This document shows positions 55,501-64,000 of a DNA stretch of 64,000 bases, one piece after another; position 1 is the stretch's first letter; every line of letters begins with the position of its first letter. The position numbers and the translations under genes are program-made. The stretch covers positions 186,001 through 250,000 of the forward strand of contig JAADJZ010000024.1 in assembly GCA_011032825.1 (NCBI GenBank), given 5' to 3'. The stretch comes from Massariosphaeria phaeospora (Eukaryota; Ascomycota; Dothideomycetes; Pleosporales). The notes under the pieces are model-generated. The model saw nothing but the letters and a program-made list of their open reading frames with translations. It searched no databases and was not told the origin of the DNA.

Positions 55501-56188
55501 CGGGCTTTTCATGAACGCCCCAGCACGAACGAGGAACCTATTATAGACGTATCCTCGGGGCACTTTCTTTACTGGCGGGGATAGTGGTGTTTTGGGAATT
55601 TGCTTTCGGCACTTGGCGGTGTTTTCGGATCTGGTGCTTGATGGGCTTTTCTACAGCATAGCGACTCGGGGCATTCTAAGACGGGCTTTGAGCTAGCTAT
55701 GCGAGCCCCCCTTTATGGAGTAGTGGACTGGGCATTCGGGATTTTAACTACTGTGGGCTGGCTGGCATGCTGGGGTGCTTGACACGGCGGAGGTCTCTCC
55801 TTTGCCGCTTCTGCGGAAGTGCCTTCCTCTATGAAGTGGAGGTCTAATGGTAATTCATGGGATGCAAACTTGCACGTAATTTGCCAGTTCACAGGACTCA
55901 CTTGATACCTATAATGCGCGGGTGCTCTTGGCTTAGCGGATACATGTTTGGCATGGGGGTGCACTGGACTGGTAGGGCTGTCGCCTGTGGCGTTGCGGGG
56001 TCGCTCGAACCCCACCATAAAATCTAAACACGACTCACACTTGCGCCGCAGCCAAACAGCACCGCGTCCAACATCCGTACATCCGTACACCGCACATCAC
56101 GAGTTAGGTTAGTATGTCCTCCTTTAGTTGCTAGGCTTCCGGCCTGATACTGACACTGTACCAAACAGCAAAACTCAATTCCTTCACC
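55501..56188. other. Intergenic region
   Basis: 3' flank of kog1 and promoter of the aspartyl-tRNA synthetase gene. Short C-rich leader before 56189. A T-arm-like GGGGTTCGAGCGACCCC on the minus strand near 55995-56015 has no tRNA around it. No gene. Confidence 0.45.
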
Positions 56189-57977
56189 ATGAGCGACCAA
56201 CCAGCAGCTGCGGACGCGCCCTCTAACCCCGGACCAGGCGAGTCATCACAGCCGGCCGAGCCATCTAAAAGCGCACTGAAGAAGGCACAGAAGGACAAGG
56301 AAAAGGCCGAGAAAAAAGCAGCCATCAAAGCCCGCGAGCTTGCCGAGCGTCAGAAGAAAGAGGCCGCCGATGCCGCCGACGTGTCCAAAGACTCCTACGG
56401 CGAGTTACCACTATGTGGCTCCAAGGACTTCAAGCCCACGGGCACCCCCCGCGCGAACCTCTCCGCATCCGACGCTGCCGACAACGAAGACAAGGAGATC
56501 ACCTTCAGGTGCTGGGTGGAGAATGCCCGCGTCCAGTCGGCGAAGCTCGCCTTCCTCAACCTGCGCCAGGGCTTGGACACAGTGCAGGCTGTCGTTGCGG
56601 CGAGCGAGAAGCTGAGCAAGCAGATGGTCAAGTTCAGCGGCAATGTCAGCACGGAAAGCACATTGGTTGTCACAGGCCTGGTCAAGCGCGTCAAGGAGCC
56701 GATCAAGAGCGCCAGCATCAAGGACTTCGAGATCCACATTACGAAGCTGTTCGTCGAGGTCGCTGCGGAGGTGCCGCTGCCGCTGCAGGTTGAAGATGCC
56801 GAGCGTCCGCTCCCGAGCGAAGGCGTGGGGGAAGAGGAGGAGAAGCAAGATGAGAGCAGCGGCCGACCCCTTGTGACGCTCAATACACGCCTGAACAACC
56901 GCACTATCGACCTACGTGCTAAAATCAACCATGCTATCTTCGTCATCAAGAGCGGCGTGTGCACCCTGTTTCAGGAGTTCCTCTCGCAGAAAGGCTTCCT
57001 GCTTGTTCAGACGCCTAAGATCCTTGGCGCTGCGAGCGAAGGCGGAGCAAACGTCTTCGAGCTCAAATACTTCGACCGACCCGCCTACTTAGCCCAGGTA
57101 AGTACCACCTGCTCGTCATGCCGCCTCCGCTAAGTCTTCTTGTCCCCGCAATTCTTCAAACAGATGTTAATCGCAGCGCGCTTCCAAAAAGTCATGGAGA
57201 TCGGCCCCGTCTTCCGCGCCGAGAACAGCAACACAGCGCGCCACCTGACCGAGTTCACAGGCCTGGATCTAGAAATGGAGTTCCAGGAGCACTACCACGA
57301 GGTCATGGCGGTGCTGGAAGACCTCATGCTGTTCATCTTCAAGGAGCTCAACGCGCGCTTCAAGAAGGAGACCGACCTCGTCCGCAGCGCCTACCACGTC
57401 GACGAGTTCAAGCTGCCAGAGTCCGGCAAGGTCCCGCGCATCCCGTTCAAAGAGGGCATCGCCATGCTGCGCGAAGCCGGTGAGGAACTCAATGACTATG
57501 ACGACCTCTCGTAAGTCCTCCATCTCACTCCCTCATCTTCCTCAACTAACACCTCCCCTCCCCAGCACCCCCCAAGAAAAGCACCTCGGCCGCCTCGTCC
57601 TCGCAAAACACGGCTCCGACTTCTACACTTTGGACCAATTCCCGCTCGCCATCCGCCCCGCCTACACCATGCCCTCGCCGTCGGACCCGCTCCTCTCAAA
57701 CTCGTACGACATGTTCATGCGCGGCCAGGAAATCTGCTCGGGCGCCCAGCGCATCCACAACGCCGCGCTGCTGGCCCAGCAGATGCGCACCCACGACCCG
57801 CCTATCAACCCGAATGGGCCCGGCACGAAAGATTATGTCGATAGTTTCCGGTATGGGTGTCCGCCGCATGCGGGGGGTGGGTTTGGGCTGGAGAGGATCG
57901 TCCAGTTTTGGTTGGGGTTGCCGAATATTAGAATGACGAGTTTGTTTCCGAGGGATCCGCAGAGGGTGGTGCCGTAG
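56189..57977 (+). CDS. DPS1: Cytosolic aspartyl-tRNA synthetase (Dps1)
   Basis: Three exons: 56189..57097, 57143..57510 and 57566..57977, 562 residues. Class IIb enzyme charging tRNA-Asp. A Lys/Ala-rich N-terminal extension ([20 protein letters not shown]) typical of eukaryotic cytosolic forms binds tRNA. The OB-fold anticodon domain follows ([20 protein letters not shown]). Catalytic domain: motif 1 region ([20 protein letters not shown]), [17 protein letters not shown], motif 2 [19 protein letters not shown], and motif 3 [20 protein letters not shown]. Intron 1 is odd: to encode the conserved SPQ (residues 304-306) it must end in TG (..gtcttcttg), not AG, and is only 45 bp. The nearest usable in-frame AG (57163) would delete SPQFFKQ. 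Either a GT-TG intron or a sequence error. All other features are canonical. Confidence 0.93.
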
Positions 57978-58804
57978 GTGGGGGAGGGGGGCGACTGACT
58001 GACTGACTGACTGACTGACTGGTGTGGGTAAGGGGCGTGGAAAGATGCAGGGGAAGAGGTGGCTTGAACGGGGGAAAGATTAGGGACGTGCTCGAGAAGG
58101 GAAAGAAAAGAGGGCGTGAGTATTTACCAGTACTACCTCGTGCGGGCTAGATGGGTCACCAAGCGCACAGCAACTCAGCTCCAGTCTCAGTCTCAGCTCA
58201 ACTCAGTCTCAGTCTCTGAATCAAGAGGGCGTCACAATATGTAGAATCAAAAGCACTTTCAGCAAGATCGATTGATTGCTATCACTGCATCTACATCAAA
58301 GTTTTTTCCCCTTAACTGCTCGCTTTACAGTGGGAAGATTCTCCCACTCCGTCCCATTGTCTACTTCACACCATGCATATCTTCTAGCAGATGTTGTGTC
58401 GTGGTGGTGGGCGGAAGGCCCCTTCCAATACCTCCTGAGGAAGGAGCCAGTCCTGATTGATGAACCGAGTGCATGTGTCTTTTGGCAGAATAGGCTCGGC
58501 GCCAGACTGCGTCTGAAAGGGGGGCGTTGTGCGGCTCTGGCTCATGCTCCAGCTGGACAAGCGTCACCGCCCTATCGTTGTCGTAGGTGATGCTGACTCT
58601 AGGTAGGTAGGTGATGCTGACCCGCTTTCCCTGGATGGATGTCGCCGGCATGTCGCATAAAGTACTCGGCGGCCAAAGGTGTGTGCGAAGACGCCTGCGA
58701 AGACGCCTTCGATATTGCATGGGAGGTCCAGAGCCTGGGCGCCCAAAGTGGTTCCTCTCACCTCTGTTTCGTTTCGGGAACAGCCAAACGGCACGTACAA
58801 GCGC
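57978..58804. other. Intergenic region between convergent genes
   Basis: 3' flanks of DPS1 and RRP40. Contains the (GACT)7 microsatellite and a CTCAGTCT-rich stretch at about 58176-58218. ORFs here have no recognisable content. Confidence 0.45.
57993..58020. repeat. Tetranucleotide microsatellite (GACT)7
   Basis: Seven perfect copies of GACT, 15 bp after the DPS1 stop codon, so inside its 3' untranslated region. Confidence 0.95.
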
Positions 58805-59635
58805 TCACAAGCTCCTCAACACCTTCTCCGCCAATTTCCTCTGCGCCTTCTCCCCCAGCGCCAACTCATCCACCTCCTGCACCGCCCTCCCCACCGCCAA
58901 CGTAACTTTCACGCTCCCCCCATCCACATGCAACACCCCGTTCCTCCCCACCGTGATCTCAAACCCGACCTTACCCCCCAGCACCTCCAGCACCGCGACG
59001 CCGCCCTTGCGCCCCGCGAGCAGCCGCCGCGCCATGCCCAGACTGACGGCGAACACCATGCCGCCCTTCAGCGGACCGAGGCCCTCGCTCTTGCCTGTCG
59101 AGGGGTCGACGCACGTGAGTTCGGGCGCGGAGTGCTTGCCCGCGTTGACGACGCGCGTGTAGACGAGCGAGTTTGGCGGGAGTTGCGGCCGCGTTTTGCG
59201 CGTCGCGCCTTCGAAGGAGAGGTGGGGGAGGGTGGCGGTGGCGGTGTTGGGCGTGAGGAGGCAGTTGAAGGCTTCGCCGGCGGAGGTGTGGACTGTGGCG
59301 ATGATGAGGTCGCCGGCGGCGGGGAGGTACTGTGGATGGAACAGTTAGTCTGGAGGTTCGTAGGCTACCTTTGAAGGTCGAGATTGTGCAGATATATGAG
59401 GTGAAGGTAGACGGATGGCAGTTGGACTTACCCTCCCGCTGTTGAAGTCAATCCATGCAGCGTTCTTTTTGTGGTCTGTTTCGAGGGACCCCGCAATGGT
59501 GCTGGTGATGGTCTCTGGTGGGGTGTGTCGCAGGCCCGGACCGAGAGTGAGAGGCTTCTTCTTGTGCGCAGGCTTTGGCAGAGAGCTTGCAGGTATCCTG
59601 TCGCCTGGCAGAACGACTGTTGTAGTCGTAGCCAT
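58805..59635 (-). CDS. RRP40: Exosome core subunit Rrp40
   Basis: Two exons: 59635..59432 and 59329..58805, 242 residues. The start MATTTTVVLPGDRIPASSLP is the usual [V/I]xPGD opening of Rrp4/Rrp40 cap subunits. Then LGPGLRHTPPETITSTIAGS (N-terminal domain), YLPAAGDLIIATVHTSAGEA (S1 domain), RPQLPPNSLVYTRVVNAGKH and ELTCVDPSTGKSEGLGPLKG (end of S1 and linker), GGMVFAVSLGMARRLLAG and a KH-like domain (GGKVGFEITVGRNGVLHVDG). It is one of three S1/KH subunits capping the nine-subunit RNA exosome that degrades and trims RNA in nucleus and cytoplasm. Length matches the family. It shares a 286-bp bidirectional promoter with SSZ1. Confidence 0.93.
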
Positions 59636-59921
59636 GTTGAGTCAGTAGTAACGAGGTGGAGTGGTAGTTGAAGTTCCTGCGTTAAGCTTTCCGTGAAGTT
59701 GAAGAATGCCAAGGCGCTAAAATTGCGTAGAAACGTTTTTGCTTCGGCGCGACATCGATTAAATTTCTTAGCTCGCGACTTTTGCAAAGGACGGCGGCGA
59801 CTGTTTCTCTCCACCCCGACCGTTCTCTCTTTGTGTCTGCTGCCCTCCGTGCTCCTCGAACACCGCACGCAGCATATTTTCACTTGGTCAAGGTAGTGAG
59901 AACGAGCAGATCGATCGCAGA
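59636..59921. promoter_or_regulatory. Bidirectional promoter of RRP40 and SSZ1
   Basis: 286 bp between two start codons in head-to-head orientation. Contains TTTTTG/AAATTT AT tracts at 59733-59768 and a C/T-rich leader before SSZ1. The two genes act in RNA turnover and nascent-chain folding, so joint growth-linked regulation is plausible. Confidence 0.5.
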
Positions 59922-61809
59922 ATGAGTGCAGAAAACAGCCCCGCCGAGCGGGTCGCAATCGGGATATCTTTCGGAAACTCGTACAGCTCAATTGCGTTCA
60001 CCACGGGTGTAAGTGCAGGACCGCCGCTTCTTTCGCCCGGGTTCGCTAATTCCTTGCTAGGACGGGAAAGCGGAGGTGATTGCGAACGAGGATGGAGGTA
60101 TGCCGCCAACCGCCCACTTGTACAGGATTCTGCCCTGACACCCTCTTCCAGATCGCCAGATTCCTTCGATACTGTCGTATGTAGAAGGAGAGGAGCTCCA
60201 TGGCGGACAGGCCAAGAGCCAGCTCGTCCGGAACGCACAGAACACTGTCGCATACTACAGGGACTTCCTCGGGCAAGAGTACGTCTCCAGTCACCCCGCG
60301 CCACTGGATTCGTCGCTAACGAGTTTGCACAGGTTCAAGTCGATAGACCCGTCACCCTGCCACCAGTCGGCGCATCCCGTGCAACACGAGTCCACCATCG
60401 CCTTCAAGATCCGCGACACCACAGAAGAGAAGGAGAACGCCGTCACCGTCTCGATAATCACCACACGGCACCTCCGGAGGTTACGCAACTCAGCCTCGGA
60501 CTACCTGGGCAAGAGCGTGAACGCTGCCGTTATTACAGTGCCCACCAACTTCGCCGACGCCCAAAAGGACGCACTGAACAAGGCTGCTAAGGAAGCCGGT
60601 ATCGAAGTCCTGCAGTTCATAAACGAGCCGGTCGCAGCAGTCCTGGCCTACGACGCCCAGCCCGAAGCCAAGCTCGCAGACAAGATTGTCGTCGTAGCAG
60701 ATCTCGGCGGAACCCGCTCAGATGTCGCTGTCGTCGCCTCCCGCGGCGGCATCTACACCATCCTGGCCACGATCCACGACTACGAAGTGAGCGGCTTCCA
60801 GCTCGACCAGGTGCTCATCGACTACTTCGCCAAGGAGTTCATCAAGAAGCACAAGTCTGGTGGCGACCCGCGGGAAAACGACCGCTCGCTGGCCAAGCTC
60901 AAGCTCGAGTGCGAAGCCGTCAAAAAGGCCCTGTCCATCGGCTCGACCGCCAATTTCTCCGTCGAGAGCCTCGCCAACGGCATCGACTTCACCAGCCCCA
61001 TCAACCGCACGCGCTTCGAGCTCCTCGGCAACAAGATCTTCGCCGCCTTTGCGCGCCTGGTCGCCCACGCCGTCGAGAAAGCCAACCTCGATCCCCTCGA
61101 CATCTCCGAGATCATCCTGGCCGGCGGCAACTCGCACACGCCCAAGACAGCCGCGGCCATAAAATCGGTGTTCCCGACCACCACCACCGTACTCGCGCCC
61201 TCGACGTCGCCCGCCGCCATCAACCCGTCGGAGCTGTCCGTCCGCGGCGCCGCCATCCAAGCCAGCCTGATCCAGGAATTCGACGTCGAGGACATCGAGC
61301 AGAGCACGCACCCCATGGTCACCGTCACGCCGCACCTTTCGCGCGCCGTTGGCGTACTATGCATCTCGCCCGACGCGGCGACGGGCAAATTCCACGCCAT
61401 CGTCGACGCCGAGACGCCGCTGCCCGTGCGCCGCACCGCCATCATCGCCACCCCGCGCGAGGGCGGCGACGTGCTCGTCAAGATCGCCGAGGCGGCCCGC
61501 CACATCAAGGTCACGAAGCCGCAGCCGAAGTCGAAGCCGGCGAAAGACGACGACGATAGCGAAGATGATAGCGACGATGAGAGCGAAGAGGAGGAGGACG
61601 AGGAGCTCCGCGAACAGACGTGGCAGGTCGGCGCCGTGCTGAGTGAGGCGGCCCTGCGTGGCCTCAAGAAGGGCGCTAAGGTCGAGGTCCAGATCAATAT
61701 CGCTGCTGACTTGAGCGTTAACGCTATTTACCGCGAGGTGGGCGGAAAGGGCGGCGTCAGGGGTATTCTGCAGGGTGGTGGCGCCAAGGCGCAGAATGGG
61801 AGTGCGTGA
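59922..61809 (+). CDS. SSZ1: Ssz1, Hsp70-like subunit of the ribosome-associated complex
   Basis: Four exons: 59922..60008, 60061..60097, 60152..60278 and 60333..61809, 575 residues. Exon 2 is only 37 bp. N-terminal ATPase domain: IGISFGNSYSSIAFTT (divergent phosphate loop lacking the usual DLGTT), GDRQIPSILSYVEGEELHGG, VNAAVITVPTNFADAQKDAL, EVLQFINEPVAAVLAYDAQP, VVVADLGGTRSDVAVVASRG, and ILAGGNSHTPKTAAAIKSVF. The divergent loop and the short C-terminal half are typical of Ssz1, which binds ATP without hydrolysing it and pairs with zuotin at the ribosome exit to stimulate Ssb. Residues about 489-508 form an acidic run. The C-terminus lacks the EEVD motif, as expected for this class. Identity is strong. 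Confidence 0.94.
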
Positions 61810-62305
61810 GATTGAGATGGGAATCCATCAATGCAATCAATGCAATCAGTCCACCAATGAATAAGTCGAGTTGAGTTGAGGTTGGTGAGATAAGAAAAGG
61901 AAAATAGCGTGAGATCGTTCGAACTTCATGCTCAGCTGGGGGGTTTTACGCAATGGAATGGGATGATGTGATGCTTGATTCAGATTGTCTTTTTTTCTTC
62001 TTTCTTGGGAGAAAGGGTATTAGATGGGTTTGGTATGTGCGTGCATGTGTAGTAGTTTGTTAGTTGGGCTATGTTGGACCATGGCACAAGTTAGTATAGA
62101 TCTCTCGAGGAACAAATGGGTCCATGGGAGTTTTCATCTCTCCTGCGCCTTTTTTAGCACATCGATAAAAAGGCGAGGTTGTGGAGTTTTGCCGTCAACG
62201 CACTCCGGCGATTATCCTAACCCATACGATATGCTGTTTATCGCAATTCAACGTTCAAGCAGTTCAACTCGCTGCCTAACACAACTCTTTCCCGCCCTTC
62301 CTCCC
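61810..62305. other. Intergenic region between convergent genes
   Basis: 3' flanks of SSZ1 and the F-box/LRR gene. A caatcaatgcaatcaatgcaatc-like repeat lies near 61828-61848. No gene. Confidence 0.45.
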
Positions 62306-63673
62306 TCAATCCACAACCCTCAACCGCGGCCTCATCCTCCTCCCCCTCTCCGTATCCTCCCACTCCTCATACACCATCCCCACCGGCACCCCCGCACCCA
62401 ACCCCTCATAATGCCACCTGCGGTTCCGCCAATTCTCCTCGTCCACCTCCCACAGCAGCATTTCCAGCGCGCCCAGCTCGGCGCCCTCGCCCGCCACGTG
62501 CCAGCCCGTGCTGCGCGCAATCTGCAGCCACCGCAGCCGGCCCAGGAACCGCTCGTCGATCAACGAGTACAGGTCTACGGCGGTGAAGGGGTACGCGGCT
62601 AGGTCGGCGTGGCCGGACGAGACGAGCGTGAGGGAGGTGAGGGGTTTGGCTTCGCGCCAGCGGGTGGGGTTGAAGTTGTCGGGGGGTTCGGCGAAGTTCT
62701 CGTCTGGGGGGAGGGGCGTGTTAGATGGAGGTTATGTGTAGGTAGAAAGGGAGATGAGTGTACGCACCGATGTAGTCCAGCGCAATCGTCAGCCGCTCCA
62801 GCCGCGGCAGCCACTCAAGTATTTCATTGAACCTTCCCTGCTTCACGGCCGGCAGATCCGTCAACTTGACCTCCGTCAGCGCCTGTCCCAAACCCTGCAG
62901 CAGCGGCCTTACGCCATGGTGGCTCAGCCCAGGACAATGCGACACGGCCAGCGACGTCAGGCCCGGCGGGAAGTTATCCGGCTGGCGCAGCATGTCGCCG
63001 AGGAACTTGCCATGAATCGACCCCGCGAGCGACAAATGGCGCAACCGCGGCGGCCAGCGGATCGTCACAGCCAGACGCGCAGCATCATACCTGGAGCTAC
63101 ACCTTGGCAAGTACAGCTCCGTCAGCGCGCCCAGCTGGCGCAGCGTCTGCGTCAGGCTCTGGTAGCTGACGCACTCGCTCACAAGCCCGAGATCCAGGCT
63201 GCGCAGCCGGCTGCACTTGCTCAGGCTGGCCCAGCAGTTGACGGCGAAGCTGGCCTGCGGCGCGATGAAGACCTCGAGGCTGCTCTTCATGCGGCCGAGC
63301 AGGCGCGCCGTCGTCGACTTGTTGCCCTGGTGCACGATGTGCGAGAGGTCGAGCACTTTGACGAGCCCGGCGAGTTGCGATTTCTTGATGTGCGCGTTGA
63401 CGGAGGGGCAGACGGTGCGGACGAAGAGGGCGTAGGCGCCGCCGGATAGGTAGGGCGAGGCGTAGAGAAGGGGGATGGAGACGTCGTACCATTGTCTGAG
63501 GGGAGGTTAGAAGAGGGGCTGTATTGGTGGATGAGGGTAGGGGGGTACCTGTTTACTAGACAGCAGTTTACGAGCGTCTTCTGCGTGTCGCATTCGTCTT
63601 TCAGGTAGTCTAGGATCTCGAGGAGGAGCTCGTCGGGGAGGTAACTTGTATGCAAAGGGATGCAATCCGCCAT
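62306..63673 (-). CDS. F-box protein with leucine-rich repeats
   Basis: Three exons: 63673..63549, 63495..62768 and 62703..62306, 416 residues. The start MADCIPLHTSYLPDELLLEI runs straight into the F-box (YLPDELLLEILDYL..LVNCCLVNRQWYDV), whose last helix crosses intron 1. Leu-rich segments follow: LVKVLDLSHIVHQGNKSTTA, KCSRLRSLDLGLVSECVSYQ, LGALTELYLPRC, PPRLRHLSLAGSIHGKFL, LTSLAVSHCPGLSHHGVRPL, EVKLTDLPA, LPRLERLTIALDYIG. This pattern fits F-box/LRR substrate receptors of SCF ubiquitin ligases. After intron 2 come PTRWREAKPLTSLTLVSSGH and a Trp-rich tail. An upstream in-frame ATG (63712) would add 13 residues; 63673 was preferred because the F-box then starts at the usual distance. Substrate unknown. 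Confidence 0.82.
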
Positions 63674-64000
63674 GATAAGTACTGTGGGTTGTGGCGTGTA
63701 TTCCCGAGCCAAGTAGGGAAAGTAGAGTACCGTAGGAAGTGAAGAGGCTGTGTAGGTGATGGTCGTGGTGGTGGCGGCAAGATGTGGGGTGACGCAGCTC
63801 CAACGATTGATGAGGCGAATCTAATCTGATCGATCGTTATATCCGCTTAATGCCGTTCAACTTCATCCCATCTCTCGCGTTTCACGAGGTGACAAAATTG
63901 AACCATGTTCTGCTTTTGGAACAAAGCCAAGTGCTATTTGAATCTCTATCGATGACTGCTCCTGTGTACGGCACAGAGAGCTGGGTTCGCCATCCCAGTA
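63674..64000. other. Right-edge intergenic sequence
   Basis: Promoter side of the F-box/LRR gene, about 330 bp. No other gene start or end is recognisable before the edge. Confidence 0.4.

Noticed and set aside
55990..56020. T-arm-like GGGGTTCGAGCGACCCC as a tRNA gene
   Set aside because: No D arm, anticodon arm or acceptor stem around it.
60718..61697. Long minus-strand ORFs of 205-291 codons
   Set aside because: Antisense to SSZ1 in GC-rich coding sequence; composition (Asp/Gly/Val or Ser/Ala runs) is typical of shadow frames.

Overview
The window is nuclear DNA of a filamentous ascomycete (Pezizomycotina, probably a dothideomycete). Genes are split by many short introns of about 45-75 bp with GT-AG ends. 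Gene families typical of this group are present: a HET-domain NLR, DHA1 and OPT transporters, F-box/2EXR proteins and a Fot1/pogo-type transposase decayed by C-to-T/G-to-A changes. No replicon features, operons or CRISPR arrays are present.  Layout: 1-206 is the 5' end of a casein kinase I gene (minus). Next come 2.8 kb without a clear gene, a four-exon gene for ATP synthase subunit J (3042-3536, minus), a small one-TM protein (4293-4829, minus), a Q-rich F-box-like protein (6768-9684), a frameshifted F-box/2EXR pseudogene (10601-11922, minus), a GFA/CENP-V protein (12776-13324), a DHA1 transporter (14105-16035), the copper chaperone Sco1 (16400-17727), an OPT transporter (20064-22519), a Gemin2-like protein (23146-25415, minus) and a low-complexity protein (26505-27950). 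From 28.2 to 31.6 kb lies a graveyard of repeats: a 245-bp tandem duplication, minisatellites and a Ty1/copia relic. A giant ankyrin/nucleotidyltransferase-like protein follows (31627-37305, minus).  The most unusual part is 37624-44265. A pair of collinear inverted repeats of about 265 bp, each bordered by TA, encloses a decayed pogo-family transposase and an intact HET-NB-ARC-TPR immune-receptor-type gene (NLR) whose C-terminus is eight near-identical 42-aa repeats. It looks like a transposon-like unit carrying an NLR as cargo, or an NLR locus framed by duplicated ends.  From 45 kb on the window is conserved core genome: Tea1-like kelch polarity protein (44975-49668, minus) divergent from TORC1 subunit Kog1/Raptor (51027-55500), cytosolic aspartyl-tRNA synthetase (56189-57977) with a predicted GT-TG intron, exosome subunit Rrp40 (58805-59635, minus) head-to-head with ribosome-associated Hsp70 Ssz1 (59922-61809), and an F-box/LRR protein (62306-63673, minus). 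The conserved right half (growth control, translation, RNA decay, polarity) contrasts with the repeat-rich, immunity-like accessory block at 28-44 kb.  Exon models are mine, deduced from splice-site consensus, reading-frame continuity and protein family patterns. No search could be run.
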